From Arthrobacter bambusae (lineage in GTDB: Bacteria; Actinomycetota; Actinomycetes; Actinomycetales; Micrococcaceae): a stretch of 64,000 nt of DNA. The translations under genes were made by a program, and so were the position numbers. Where the stretch lies: NCBI RefSeq assembly GCF_022606295.1, contig NZ_JAHHZS010000010.1, positions 1-64,000 of the forward strand, in the 5' to 3' direction. The notes under the pieces were generated by a model. It worked only from the letters and a program-made list of their open reading frames with translations, had not been told where the DNA came from and ran no database searches. Shown here piece by piece: positions 52,670 to 62,610 of this stretch (the first letter of the stretch is position 1; every line of letters starts with the position of its first letter).

Positions 52670-54111
52670 ACCATGAAAGAGCCCAGGAAATCAACGGTAC
52701 CGGCCCTGCACCGCCGACCCCGGCCTTCGCCGCACAGATTTCGCATGGAGACGTCAGGGAGCTCCGCGGACCGCTGCTCGTCGCGGGCGGGATAGATGGC
52801 GTCGGCTGGGATGAGTTTGCCACCATTGACATGGACGGCGGAGAGCAGCGGCACGGCCTGGTCCTTGAAGTCGACCGGGACCTCGCCACCTTGCAGGTGC
52901 TCGAAACCACCGATGGCATGTCGCTGGAAGGGATTCGGATCCGCTTTGAGGGGCGCCCTCTGCACGTCGAGGTGGGAACGGAATGGCTCGGGCGCGTCTG
53001 CAATGGGCGCGGTGAACCGCTCGATGGCGGACCGCCGGTGACGGGCTCGGCAACACTTCCTGTCAGTGGTTGGCCGCTGAACCCCGTTTACCGCGAACCT
53101 CCCCAGGAACCTGTTTTGACCGGTATTTCCGTCATCGACGGATTGACCACCTTGGTCAGGGGACAAAAACTCCCGATCTTCTCCGTGCCCGGGCTCCCGC
53201 ACCTGACGCTGGCCACCCAGATCGCTGCCCAGGCGGCCTCAAGCGGCCGGTCGTTCCGGGTGGTCTTCGCTGCCATGGGGTTGACCCATGCGGACATCGC
53301 ATATGTCCGGGATCGCCTGGAAAGTCGTTCTGCCGGCGGGGAGTTGGTTCTTTTGCTGAACGCGGCCGACGATCCGGTGATTGAGAGGATCCTCACGCCG
53401 CGGATCGCGCTGACCATAGCCGAACACCTGGCGTACACCGAAGAATACGATGTTCTCGTCATCATGTCAGACATGACGAGTTACGCCGAAGCGGTTCGTG
53501 AGGTGTCCGCAGCGCGGCGGGAAATCCCGGCCCGCCGGGCATACCCCGGCTACCTCTACAGTGATCTCGCAACTCTCTACGAGCGTTGTGGCCGCGTCAA
53601 GGGCCACGATGGATCGGTAACGATCATCCCCGTCTTGACGATGCCGGGCGGCGACATTACCCACCCGGTACCGGATCTGACCGGTTACATCACGGAGGGA
53701 CAGATTGTCCTTTCGCCTGAAATAGCCGCACGCGGAATATATCCGCCTGTGGACGTCTTGTCCTCCCTTTCGCGGCTCATGCGCAACGGCGCCGGCAAGG
53801 ACCGGACGCGCGAAGACCACCTCGACGTTGCAGCCCAGGTTCTTGCGGCCATGGCCCGCGCGCGGCAGGCCACCGAACTGGCTGAGCTGATCGGTGAGGC
53901 CGCGCTCAGTGAAACCGACCGCAGCTACATCAAATACCAAACGCTGGTGGAAAACGGTGTCTTCAACCAAGGACGCGACGAAATCCGGTCCATTGAGGAC
54001 ACTCTGGGCCGGGCCTGGACGGCCCTGGCGGCGCTGCCGGAACAGGAGCTGAACATGGTGTCGACCGCCTTCCTGGAGAATTATCTTCCCCAACGGAATC
54101 ACCGATCATGA
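52666..54111 (+). CDS. V/A-type ATPase regulatory subunit B
   Basis: 481 residues: ELRGPLLVAGGIDGVGWDEF, GRVCNGRGEPLDGGPPV, RGQKLPIFSVPGLPHLTLAT where a Walker A would be (no GKT, as expected for B), VFAAMGLTHADIAYVRD, and SDMTSYAEAVREVSAARREIPARRAYPGYLYSDLATLYERCG (seen in adjoining blocks), the B-subunit arginine-finger region. ATGA overlaps with A and D. Confidence 0.95.
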   Translation: MNHERAQEINGTGPAPPTPAFAAQISHGDVRELRGPLLVAGGIDGVGWDEFATIDMDGGEQRHGLVLEVDRDLATLQVLETTDGMSLEGIRIRFEGRPLHVEVGTEWLGRVCNGRGEPLDGGPPVTGSATLPVSGWPLNPVYREPPQEPVLTGISVIDGLTTLVRGQKLPIFSVPGLPHLTLATQIAAQAASSGRSFRVVFAAMGLTHADIAYVRDRLESRSAGGELVLLLNAADDPVIERILTPRIALTIAEHLAYTEEYDVLVIMSDMTSYAEAVREVSAARREIPARRAYPGYLYSDLATLYERCGRVKGHDGSVTIIPVLTMPGGDITHPVPDLTGYITEGQIVLSPEIAARGIYPPVDVLSSLSRLMRNGAGKDRTREDHLDVAAQVLAAMARARQATELAELIGEAALSETDRSYIKYQTLVENGVFNQGRDEIRSIEDTLGRAWTALAALPEQELNMVSTAFLENYLPQRNHRS

Positions 54112-54755
54112 ATGGCATGGGGAGGGCCGCCAAGGTCCGCGTCGAGCGCCGGCTTATGACAGCCCGCCACGGTGCCCGTCTGTTGGATCGGAAGCAGCGC
54201 ATTCTGGCCGAAGAGCTGGAACGGCTCCAGCTTCTCGCTGAGCTGACCCGCGCCGAGTGGGAACGTCTGGCTGGGGAAGCTGCGCTTTGGCTGCGCCGCT
54301 CCGCGGCCCTGGACGGAAGCAGGCAGATCGCTGCGGCTGCACCGCTGGAACCTGCAGGGGTCCAGCTGCGGTGGGCCACCACGATGGGCGTGCCTTACCC
54401 CGAAGATCCGCAGTGCCGGCACCCGGCGGCACACCCGATGGGCGGGAGCTCGGCCCTTTCCTACACAGCTTCCCTTCATCGCAGCGCGCTCGAAGCCGGC
54501 GTCCGCCTTGCCGCCGTCAAGCGTGCGGAACTGCTGCTGACTACGGAACTTGCTGTGACGAGGACCCGGCAACGGGCGGTTGAAAACCGCTGGATTCCGG
54601 AACTGGAAAACGAATTGCTGGCCATCCGGCGGCGACTTGAGGCACAAGAACTTGAAGAGGCTCTGCGCCTGCGATGGGCCGCCGACCGTTCCGTTGGGAA
54701 CAAAGACCGAACGGTGCGCGGTTCCGGTGCGGGGACGGTGCCATGGGGCAAGTAA
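54108..54755 (+). CDS. V/A-type ATPase subunit D (central axle)
   Basis: 215 residues, mainly two long antiparallel helices: AARHGARLLDRKQRIL-like start (RRLMTARHGARLLDRKQRIL) and C-terminal ENRWIPELENELLAIRRRLE followed by QELEEALRLRW. This is the rotating axle inside A3B3. The tail overlaps a universal stress gene by 13 bases, so D is not the last gene of the unit. Confidence 0.88.
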   Translation: MNGMGRAAKVRVERRLMTARHGARLLDRKQRILAEELERLQLLAELTRAEWERLAGEAALWLRRSAALDGSRQIAAAAPLEPAGVQLRWATTMGVPYPEDPQCRHPAAHPMGGSSALSYTASLHRSALEAGVRLAAVKRAELLLTTELAVTRTRQRAVENRWIPELENELLAIRRRLEAQELEEALRLRWAADRSVGNKDRTVRGSGAGTVPWGK

Positions 54756-55183
54756 TTCTGGTGGCAGTGAACGACTCGCGGGCCGCGTTTCGTGCCGCCG
54801 AAGTGGCGGTCGACTACGCCCGCCGGCTTGGCGCGAGTTTGAGGGTTGTGACAGTCGCGGATGAAGGGGCGATGGCAGGACAACGCGGCGGTTCCGACTC
54901 CGCCGCGGTCGCGAGACATGCCGACGCGGCAGCCGAGGCTGCCTTCCGCCACGTCGCCGCGCTGGGAGCGGCGGCAGGAGTGGAGGTCTCCCTAGGCCAT
55001 CGCTCCGGCCGCGTTGCGGCCGAAATCCTCGCCGAAGCCCGTGAAGTCGATGCGGCCCTGATAGTCGTCGCGCTGGTGGACCGTCCCGGTAGTTCATCAC
55101 CGTACATTGGAAGCCACACCTTGCGTGTCCTGGAATTCTCCAGCGTCCCCGTGATGGTGGTACCCCTGCGGCCCGGCCCCTGA
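54743..55183 (+). CDS. Single-domain universal stress protein at the end of the V/A-ATPase operon
   Basis: 146 residues: QVILVAVNDSRAAFRAAEVA, VDYARRLGASLRVVTVAD and a late IGSHTLRVLEFSSVPVMVVP. The glycine-rich nucleotide loop is mostly lost (VDRPGSSSPYIGSHTL in place of G-x2-G-x9-G-S), so ATP binding is doubtful. The ATG lies within the subunit D gene (13-base overlap), which ties it to the ATPase by translation. A stress-responsive accessory of the ATPase is conceivable. Confidence 0.82.
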   Translation: MGQVILVAVNDSRAAFRAAEVAVDYARRLGASLRVVTVADEGAMAGQRGGSDSAAVARHADAAAEAAFRHVAALGAAAGVEVSLGHRSGRVAAEILAEAREVDAALIVVALVDRPGSSSPYIGSHTLRVLEFSSVPVMVVPLRPGP

Positions 55184-55233
55184 GACAGGGCTCTCCGGTT
55201 TCAAAGAACGCGCGGTACTGGCTGGGATGAAGG

Positions 55234-55247
55234 GGGTCCTTGTGCCC
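55234..55247. promoter_or_regulatory. DosR-like palindrome upstream of the PPOX-ppsA operon
   Basis: GGGTCCTTGTGCCC, 37 bases upstream of the PPOX-fold gene at 55284 and after the universal stress stop, marking a probable new promoter between the ATPase unit and the next operon. Confidence 0.55.
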
Positions 55248-55283
55248 TGTTTCGCGTTGGACCGGATCCCTAGCATGGGCAGC

Positions 55284-55754
55284 ATGACAAACAAAGACAA
55301 TATCCCAGCAGCAGAAGTCCTTGAGCCCCCGGAGTGTTGGAGGCTGCTTGCGGAAACGTCGGTTGGACGTCTGGCACTTGTCGTGGACGGGCATCCGGAT
55401 GTCTTCCCAGTGAACTACCAAGTGGACAACGAATCCCTGCTATTCCGGACCGGGTCCGGAACCAAGCAGGAAGCCCTTGACGCCGATGCCGCAGTCGCAT
55501 TGGAAGCTGACAGCGTGAGCGCCGAATTCGGCATGGCGTGGAGTGTTGTGATTAAAGGAAAGGCCCAGCGGGAGACCGGGGCAGGGCAAGCACTCGATTC
55601 GGTAAGGCGTGCTTTGTTCCCGTGGCAGGGCGTCGGGAAGGACATTCTGATCAGAATTGTGCCCGAGTCGGTAACAGGCAGGAGATTCACGCTGACTCCG
55701 CCCATGAGGTGGATGTCGCCCCTCGACGACACCACCCGCGCCGGAATCGAATGA
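55284..55754 (+). CDS. Pyridoxamine-5'-phosphate-oxidase-fold protein
   Basis: 156 residues: PECWRLLAETSVGRLALVVDG, FPVNYQVDNESLLFRTGSGT, KQEALDADAAVALEAD and AWSVVIKGKAQRETGAG are the same blocks as in the other two PPOX-fold proteins of the window. ATG at 55284 (55275 also in frame); the longer frame would start upstream of the DosR-like box and is not used. Overlaps ppsA by ATGA. Confidence 0.85.
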   Translation: MTNKDNIPAAEVLEPPECWRLLAETSVGRLALVVDGHPDVFPVNYQVDNESLLFRTGSGTKQEALDADAAVALEADSVSAEFGMAWSVVIKGKAQRETGAGQALDSVRRALFPWQGVGKDILIRIVPESVTGRRFTLTPPMRWMSPLDDTTRAGIE

Positions 55755-58198
55755 ACCCGGCCAGGGGTACGGTTGTGGATGCACGCAGCGTGGTCTGGCT
55801 ACAGGACGTCAGGGCCACGGATGTGTCAGAAGTCGGGGGAAAGAATGCCTCGTCGGGCGAACTGATCCACGCCTTGGCCGGCGAGGGAGTACGGGTCCCC
55901 GACGGATTCGCGACGACAGCTGCCGCATTTCGGAGCTTTCTGGCATGGAACCAATTGGGGCCCAGGCTGTCCGAGGCCGCCTCGGATTTTCAAGCGGGGA
56001 AGCTGAGCCTGAGAAGTGCCGGCGCGGCGATGCGATCCATGGTTCTTGGTGGAAAGATTCCTCCTGAACTTGAAGAAGGTATCCGGGCAAAGTACCGCGA
56101 GCTGGCTGCACGCACCGGCCGTAAGGACCCTGCAGTCGCAGTCAGAAGCAGCGCGACGGCGGAAGACCTTCCCGATGCGAGTTTCGCCGGGCAGCAGGAA
56201 ACCTACCTTAACATCAGGGGCGAGCAGGGGTTGCTCGATGCTTGCCTGCGCTGCTATGCGTCGTTGTTCACCGATCGCGCCATAACGTACCGCGAGCTGA
56301 TGAATTTTGGAGAGTCCGGCGTGGCGCTTTCCGTGGGCGTTCAGCTGATGGTCCGGTCCGACATCGGGGCTTCAGGAGTCATGTTCTCGCTCGATACGGA
56401 AACCGGCTTTCCACGCGTAGCGGTGATCAGCGCGAACTGGGGACTCGGCGAGACAGTAGTCCAAGGTTCAGTCAATCCCGACAAATACGGCGTGTTCAAG
56501 CCGTTGCTCGCGTTCCCCGACTACTCACCGATCATCGAGAAGACCAAAGGCGCCAAGCTGCGGAAGTTGGTCTACAGGCCCGGCAACGACGGCGGAACGG
56601 TCCTCGTGGACAACAGTGAATCCGAACAAAAGGCGTTTGTCCTGCAAGACCAGGACATCGTCCAGCTTGGGCGGTGGGCAGTGCAGATTGAGAACCACTA
56701 CGGACGTCCGATGGACATGGAATGGGCCAAGGACGGAGAATCCGGCGAACTATTCATCGTCCAGGCCAGGCCGGAGACCGTCCAGGCCCGCAAGAGCAGC
56801 ACAATGCTGGTCACACATCGCCTGACCCAACAGGGGAGCCTTCTGGTGGAAGGCGCCGCCATCGGGGACTCCATCTCCTCGGGGCCAGCTTGTGTGATCA
56901 AGCAAGCCTCTGACATCGAGCGGTTCATCGACGGCTCCGTGCTCGTCACGGAGCAAACCGATCCTGACTGGATGCCGGTCATGAAACGGGCGCGGGCCAT
57001 CATTACAGACCGTGGCGGGGCCACGAGCCATGCAGCTATTGTGAGCCGCGAACTCGGTATCACTGCCGTCGTCGGGACTTCCGACGCGACTTCCGTCATC
57101 GAGGATGGGCAATCCGTCACTGTGTCGTGCGCCGACGGGGACACTGGGCATGTCTATGACGGGATCCTGGCCAGCGCAACCGAGGAAATCGACCTCGGCA
57201 CTCTTCCACCAACACGAACCGACGTCATGCTGACGATCGCGAGCCCCGCCGCGGCGTTCAAATGGTGGCGCTTGCCAGCACGGGGCATCGGACTGGCTCG
57301 AATGGAATTTGTCATCAACGACATGGTCCGGCTCCACCCGATGGCGTCAGTATTCCCTGAGCGGATCACCGATGCCGGGGAACGCCGCGCGATCACCGAG
57401 CTGGCGAACGGCTATGACAACCCAGCCGAGTATTTCGTGGACACCCTTGCCCTCGGTCTTGCCAAGCTTGCCGCGCCATTCCATCCGGCTCCGGTCATCG
57501 TGAGGTTGAGCGATTTCAAGACGAACGAATATGCGCATTTGATGGGAGGGTCTGTATTCGAGCAAACGGAGGCGAATCCCATGATCGGCTTGCGGGGCGC
57601 GTCCCGCTATTATCATCCGCAGTACCGCCCGGGATTCGATCTTGAGTGCAGGGCAATCAAGAGGCTTCGCGCACATTGCGGGTTCATGAACGTCATGGTG
57701 ATGGTGCCGTTCTGCCGGACCGTAGATGAAGCAGACCGGGTCTTGGCCGTGATGGCCGAGAATGGCCTGGTACGGGGAAAAGACGGGCTTCAGGTCTACA
57801 TGATGTGCGAGATCCCGTCCAACGTCATCCTGGCTGAACAGTTTGCCCGCCGGTTCGACGGTTTCTCCATAGGTTCCAACGACTTGACCCAGCTGGTCCT
57901 GGGCGTTGATCGTGACTCCGCCCAACTAGCTGCACTCTTTGACGAACGGAACGAGGCCGTGATGACGATGATCAGGGACGTCATCCGCAAGGCCCACGCG
58001 TCCGGCATCAGGATAGGAATATGCGGGCAAGCTCCCAGTAACTTTCCGGAGTTCGCTGAGTTCCTCGTTGGTGAAGGAATTGATTCAATCTCACTCAACC
58101 CGGACAGCTTCCTCCGCACAGTCCCGCGCATTGCAACAGCCGAGGCCCGGCTCGTGGCAAATCTACCGCCCAGACGAAACGCCAAGGAGCGACCATGA
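55751..58198 (+). CDS. ppsA: Phosphoenolpyruvate synthase
   Basis: 815 residues: N-terminal ATP-grasp-like domain (VSEVGGKNASSGELIHAL, AVRSSATAEDLPDASFAGQQ), swivelling domain with phospho-His H427 in RGGATSHAAIVSRELGI, and the PEP/pyruvate barrel with GLRGASRYYHPQYRPGFDLE, SNDLTQLVLGVDRD and the proton-donor Cys in GICGQAPSN. It converts pyruvate + ATP to PEP + AMP + phosphate. Placed in a stress operon, it may serve gluconeogenesis from C3 acids or run in the reverse direction. Confidence 0.93.
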   Translation: MNPARGTVVDARSVVWLQDVRATDVSEVGGKNASSGELIHALAGEGVRVPDGFATTAAAFRSFLAWNQLGPRLSEAASDFQAGKLSLRSAGAAMRSMVLGGKIPPELEEGIRAKYRELAARTGRKDPAVAVRSSATAEDLPDASFAGQQETYLNIRGEQGLLDACLRCYASLFTDRAITYRELMNFGESGVALSVGVQLMVRSDIGASGVMFSLDTETGFPRVAVISANWGLGETVVQGSVNPDKYGVFKPLLAFPDYSPIIEKTKGAKLRKLVYRPGNDGGTVLVDNSESEQKAFVLQDQDIVQLGRWAVQIENHYGRPMDMEWAKDGESGELFIVQARPETVQARKSSTMLVTHRLTQQGSLLVEGAAIGDSISSGPACVIKQASDIERFIDGSVLVTEQTDPDWMPVMKRARAIITDRGGATSHAAIVSRELGITAVVGTSDATSVIEDGQSVTVSCADGDTGHVYDGILASATEEIDLGTLPPTRTDVMLTIASPAAAFKWWRLPARGIGLARMEFVINDMVRLHPMASVFPERITDAGERRAITELANGYDNPAEYFVDTLALGLAKLAAPFHPAPVIVRLSDFKTNEYAHLMGGSVFEQTEANPMIGLRGASRYYHPQYRPGFDLECRAIKRLRAHCGFMNVMVMVPFCRTVDEADRVLAVMAENGLVRGKDGLQVYMMCEIPSNVILAEQFARRFDGFSIGSNDLTQLVLGVDRDSAQLAALFDERNEAVMTMIRDVIRKAHASGIRIGICGQAPSNFPEFAEFLVGEGIDSISLNPDSFLRTVPRIATAEARLVANLPPRRNAKERP

Positions 58199-58869
58199 CC
58201 ATGTCCACCAGTTCCCCCCGCACCGATCATGACCTACAGCAAGCGGTCTTGAACGAGCTCGACTGGACGCCCGAGGTAGATGCCTCCCACATCGGCGTCG
58301 CGGTCACTTCAGGAGTCGTGACCCTGACAGGTGAGGTCCCTAGCTATTCCGTCCGTCTGGCAGCAAAGAAGGCAGCCTTGCGGGTCCGCGGGGTTACAGC
58401 TCTCGCGGATGATCTGACGGTCCACTACCTCGGCGGACCGGTCACTGACACCGACATTGCCGAAGCTGCGCAGAGCGCGCTTCAAGCAAACTCCGTGCAG
58501 ACCCTTGGGTCGATAACGGCAGAAGTCAGCAACCACATCATTACCCTGACAGGAATTGTCGACTGGAACTATGAGCGTGAAGCGGCATCCCACGCCGTTG
58601 AACACCTTCGAGGGGTCAAGTCAGTCCGGAACCTCATCACCCTCAAAGAGCGGGCCTCGGCCTTCGACACCAAAACCCGGGTGAAGAACGCCATTGCCCG
58701 CCAAGCGGCGCTCGACGCAGAAAAGATACTCGTCGAAGTGGATGGGACCGAAGTGACCCTCACCGGGAGGGTCGCGAACTGGAACGAACGGAAAACGGCA
58801 GGAAAAGCTGCGTGGTCCTCACCGCATGTGACCGCGGTCCACAACCAGCTCGACGTGCAACCGGAATAA
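58195..58869 (+). CDS. Protein with three BON domains
   Basis: 224 residues made of three BON repeats (about 12-77, 84-152 and 157-223). Each has the pattern V-x-V-x-x-G-x-V-x-L-x-G: GVAVTSGVVTLTGEVPSYSV, AEVSNHIITLTGIVDWNYER and VEVDGTEVTLTGRVANWNER. No signal peptide; likely cytoplasmic and involved in stress tolerance or ligand/membrane binding. ATGA overlap with ppsA. Confidence 0.9.
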   Translation: MTMSTSSPRTDHDLQQAVLNELDWTPEVDASHIGVAVTSGVVTLTGEVPSYSVRLAAKKAALRVRGVTALADDLTVHYLGGPVTDTDIAEAAQSALQANSVQTLGSITAEVSNHIITLTGIVDWNYEREAASHAVEHLRGVKSVRNLITLKERASAFDTKTRVKNAIARQAALDAEKILVEVDGTEVTLTGRVANWNERKTAGKAAWSSPHVTAVHNQLDVQPE

Positions 58870-58928
58870 CGTGGCCGCCAGCCGCGGCAACCCGTCCGGA
58901 CCCAGTGGGGAAGCGAAAGGATAATGAG

Positions 58929-59375
58929 ATGGCCGGTACAGGATCATTCGTGATTGTGGTTGGTTTTGACGGTTCCGCACCTTCCCGGAACGCGCTGAAG
59001 TGGGCCCTAGACGAGGCCGGCCTGCGCGACGGCGAACTCCGCCTGGTCACAGCGTGGGGCAAGCCGCCGATGTCCTGGTACCCGGCGGTGTTGGAAACAG
59101 CCGTCGGCGAGATCGTGGCCGAAGATTCCCCCGAACGACTTGCAGGGACGCTGCAGGCTGACGCATTGAGGACAGCCGCCGATAAGGGCATAGCTGCCAC
59201 TGGGCATGTCGTCCACAATGATTCAGCGGCGTCAGCCATACTCGACGCCGCCAAGGACGCGGAACTAATCATCGTCGGGTCCCGTGGGCACGGCGGGTTT
59301 CCGGGTCTGCACCTCGGTTCGGTCTCGACTCAGGTTATCAACCACGCCCCGTGTGCTGTACTCGTCGTTCGCTGA
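58929..59375 (+). CDS. Single-domain universal stress protein
   Basis: 148 residues: FVIVVGFDGSAPSRNALKWA and IIVGSRGHGGFPGLHLGSVS followed by NHAPCAVLVVR, a complete UspA domain with the G-x2-G-x9-G-S ATP site. AAAGGA eight bases before the ATG. Fourth gene of the PPOX-ppsA-BON operon, 59 bases after the BON gene. Confidence 0.9.
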   Translation: MAGTGSFVIVVGFDGSAPSRNALKWALDEAGLRDGELRLVTAWGKPPMSWYPAVLETAVGEIVAEDSPERLAGTLQADALRTAADKGIAATGHVVHNDSAASAILDAAKDAELIIVGSRGHGGFPGLHLGSVSTQVINHAPCAVLVVR

Positions 59376-59439
59376 GCAAAATCCCTCCCCGGGACCACTA
59401 CCACCGGCTGCAAAGACCGATGGTTGGTAGGGATGGGTC

Positions 59440-62400
59440 ATGACGGAGTCACCAACCGCCGCTGCCGCCTTGTCGCCTTTTGACGTCGTGATCTTTGATC
59501 TTGATGGCGTCGTCACAGACACGGCCTCCGTGCACGAGGCAGCTTGGCGGGACCTCTTCAACGAGGTATTGAAGGATGACCGTATTCCGCCAGAGATACG
59601 GAAGGAGCCTTTCAGCGGCATTGACTACCAGAACTATGTCGACGGCAGGCCGCGGGAGGACGGAATAGTAGCTTTCCTGGCGTCCCGTGGGATCGAACTG
59701 CCGGCGGGTGACGTCTCGGACCCCGCTGCCGCATGGTCGGTCCACGGCCTTGCTGAGCGCAAGAACCAGTTGTTCAGTGAGCGGCTTGGAAACGAGGGTG
59801 TGGCGGTCTTTCCGGGGACCGTTGCTCTTCTTGAAAGGCTGCGCTCAGGACGGGTGCCCGTGGTTCTTGCAACGTCCAGCCGGAACGCGTCCGCTGTCCT
59901 CGCCGCCGCCGGGTTATCGAATGCTTTCGACCTGGTCATCGATGGTGCTGTTGCCGGCGAGTTGGGGCTTGCGGGCAAACCTGACCCGGCATTGTTCCTT
60001 GAAGTCGTTCACCGGCTGGGAATCGCGCCTGCCCGCGCCGTCGTCATTGAAGATGCCGTTGCCGGCGTGGAGGCTGCGCATCAAGGGGGATTCGGGCTCG
60101 TCGTCGGTATAGACAGGACGCACGCCAGGAGGTCGGCGCTGGAGGCGGCGGGTGCCGACGTCGTGCTTGATGACGTGAGCGAGCTGGATCTGGGACGGGT
60201 TCTCACCGACCCGTGGCGCTTGGTATATGAAGGCTATGATCCGGCCCACGAGGGCCACCGGGAAGCTTTGACCACGCTCGGCAACGGGTACGTGGCCGTA
60301 CGCGGAGCTGCCCCGGAGAGCCGGGGGAGCGAGGTCCACTATCCGGGCACGTACCTCGCCGGTGTCTACAACAGGTTGGTGAGTACCATCCAAGGCCAGG
60401 CGAGCGAAGACGAACATATGGTCAATCTTCCCAACTGGCTTGTCCTGGATGTCCGGCTGGATGGGACCGACTGGTGGTCCCGGGGAGGCCTGAAGATCCG
60501 CCGGGAGCGGCGGGTGCTTGACCTGCTTCGTGCCACCCTACGGCGGGAAGTTCTCTTGGAAGCAACTGACGGGAGGCGGCTGGAACTGGTTCAGCGCCGG
60601 TTCGTCTCGATGGCCCAACCTCACCTGATGGCGCTGGAGACAACCATTACACCGAGGGGCTGGGGCGGGTCCGTGGGTATCCGGAGCGGAGTGGACACAG
60701 GCGTGTCCAACGAAAATGTCCCGGAGGACGCGCTCCTTTCCCACCATCACCTGCTCGTCCTGAAGGGGTCTGGGCCAGGGGAACCGATACCGGTGGTCGA
60801 GGTAGAGACGATCCAAAGCCATATCAGGATCGCGACCGCGCTACGTACCCGGGTTTCCGGGCTGGAAGGCAACGGAACGCCCAGTCAGCAAGCCGGAATG
60901 TACTATCGTTCGTTTGAGGTTGCGCTGACTGACGGAATGCCGCTTACGGTGTTCAAGACGGCGGCAATTGTGAGCTCGCGCGACCGTGCCGTCTCCTCCC
61001 CGGCGTCTGGTGCGAGGGTCGTGCTGAGTGCCGCCGGGCAGGGCTTCGACGTGATGCTCGCCGAGCACGAGGCCGTGTGGGGAAGATTGCTGCATTTGTT
61101 CGTCGTCACCATTGACGGGAACCTCCAGGTCCAACTGATCCTGAACCTCCACGTCTTCCACGTATTGCAGACTCTTAGCCCGCACACGGCGGAGCTGGAT
61201 GCCGGTGTGCCAGCCCGCGGGCTGCATGGGGAAGGTTACCGCGGGCACATCTTCTGGGACGAGCTCTTCGTTCTGCCCTTGCTTACCTCACGGTTGCCCT
61301 CTGTTACCCGCTCTCTCATCGACTACCGCTGGCGGCGGCTGCCAGCCGCCCGGGAAGCGGCTGCCGCAGCGGGGTTCCGGGGTGCCCTGTTCCCGTGGCA
61401 AAGCGGCAGTGACGGCAGGGAGGAGACTCCGCGTTGGCTTTTCAGCCGGCGATCCGGCCGCTGGGTACCGGACTACTCCCATCTTCAGCGGCATGCCGGC
61501 CTGGCCGTGGCGTTCAATGCATGGCAGTACTTTCTGGCCACGCAGGACCGGGCCTGGCTGTTGCATCGTGGCGCCGAGCTGGTTGTGGAAGTGGCGCGGC
61601 TCGTCGCCTCCATGGCCGAATACGACGGCGAGCAGGACCGCTTCCATCTTCGCGGAGTCATGGGTCCTGATGAGTACCATACGGGCTACCCGGACGACCC
61701 TGGCGGGGGATTGAACGACAATGCCTACACAAATGTCATGGCCGCGTGGGTCTGTGAACAGGCCCACGAGATCATGACGATGCTTCACGGACACGACCTT
61801 GAGGAGCTTCGCGGGCGTCTGTCGGTGGACTCGTCCGAGGTGGAAACCTGGCTCCACGTCAGCAAGAGGATATTCGTGCCGTTCGACGCTGAAGGGATCA
61901 TCAGCCAGTTCGACGGTTACGAAGACTTGCAGGAGCTCGACTGGGAACATTACCGGTCCAAGTACAAGAATATCGAACGCCTCGATTTGATCCTGGAAGC
62001 AGAAGGAGACAGCACGAACCGGTATCGGCTGGCCAAGCAGGCCGACGTGCTGATGCTCCTGTACCTGCTGGGGGAGCAGGAACTCATGCTGTTCCTCGCC
62101 CGGATGGGCTACTCAGTGAGTACGGATCAGCTCGCGGCGACGGTCGAGTACTACCTCGCGCGCACTGCCCACGGTTCCACCCTCAGCCGTGTGGCCCATG
62201 CCTCGGTGCTGGCTGCAATGGACCCGGACCGAGCCTGGAGCACCTTCAGGGAAGCGCTCACGGCTGACCTTGACGACACCCAGGGAGGCACCACACACAC
62301 AGGGATCCACCTTGGCGCCATGGCGGGGACGATCGACGTTATCCAGCGCAGCTTCGCCGGGTTGAGGATCACCAGGGATGCCCTCGTTTTCTCCCCGAAG

Positions 62401-62610
62401 ATGCCCAATGGGATACGAGCGGTGTCCTTTCGTGTCCGATATCGGGACCAGTTGCTTGAAGTCAGCCTCGACCACAGCACGTTGACTGTCTCGGCTGCAC
62501 CCGGAGACGCGGCCGGTGTCTGCATCCGGGTCGGTTCCGAGAGGGTCCTCTTGGCCGCCGGGGAGCTCCGGAAGTTCCTCCTGCTCGCACCGGACGCCAT
62601 GGCGGGCTGA
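59440..62610 (+). CDS. HAD phosphatase/mutase fused to GH65 glycoside phosphorylase
   Basis: 1056 residues. N-terminal HAD domain (about 12-250; DVVIFDLDGVVTD with D20 and D22, VVLATSSRNASAVLA, KPDPALFLEVVHRLG) of the beta-phosphoglucomutase type. The remainder is a full GH65 protein: beta-sandwich domain, (alpha/alpha)6 barrel with YRGHIFWDELFVLPLL and catalytic acid E745 in MGPDEYHTGYPD, and C-terminal cap. GH65 enzymes phosphorolyse trehalose, kojibiose or maltose; the fused HAD could convert the released beta-glucose-1-P. M. tuberculosis has a comparable HAD/GH65 fusion in its DosR regulon. Substrate not assigned. Confidence 0.9.
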   Translation: MTESPTAAAALSPFDVVIFDLDGVVTDTASVHEAAWRDLFNEVLKDDRIPPEIRKEPFSGIDYQNYVDGRPREDGIVAFLASRGIELPAGDVSDPAAAWSVHGLAERKNQLFSERLGNEGVAVFPGTVALLERLRSGRVPVVLATSSRNASAVLAAAGLSNAFDLVIDGAVAGELGLAGKPDPALFLEVVHRLGIAPARAVVIEDAVAGVEAAHQGGFGLVVGIDRTHARRSALEAAGADVVLDDVSELDLGRVLTDPWRLVYEGYDPAHEGHREALTTLGNGYVAVRGAAPESRGSEVHYPGTYLAGVYNRLVSTIQGQASEDEHMVNLPNWLVLDVRLDGTDWWSRGGLKIRRERRVLDLLRATLRREVLLEATDGRRLELVQRRFVSMAQPHLMALETTITPRGWGGSVGIRSGVDTGVSNENVPEDALLSHHHLLVLKGSGPGEPIPVVEVETIQSHIRIATALRTRVSGLEGNGTPSQQAGMYYRSFEVALTDGMPLTVFKTAAIVSSRDRAVSSPASGARVVLSAAGQGFDVMLAEHEAVWGRLLHLFVVTIDGNLQVQLILNLHVFHVLQTLSPHTAELDAGVPARGLHGEGYRGHIFWDELFVLPLLTSRLPSVTRSLIDYRWRRLPAAREAAAAAGFRGALFPWQSGSDGREETPRWLFSRRSGRWVPDYSHLQRHAGLAVAFNAWQYFLATQDRAWLLHRGAELVVEVARLVASMAEYDGEQDRFHLRGVMGPDEYHTGYPDDPGGGLNDNAYTNVMAAWVCEQAHEIMTMLHGHDLEELRGRLSVDSSEVETWLHVSKRIFVPFDAEGIISQFDGYEDLQELDWEHYRSKYKNIERLDLILEAEGDSTNRYRLAKQADVLMLLYLLGEQELMLFLARMGYSVSTDQLAATVEYYLARTAHGSTLSRVAHASVLAAMDPDRAWSTFREALTADLDDTQGGTTHTGIHLGAMAGTIDVIQRSFAGLRITRDALVFSPKMPNGIRAVSFRVRYRDQLLEVSLDHSTLTVSAAPGDAAGVCIRVGSERVLLAAGELRKFLLLAPDAMAG

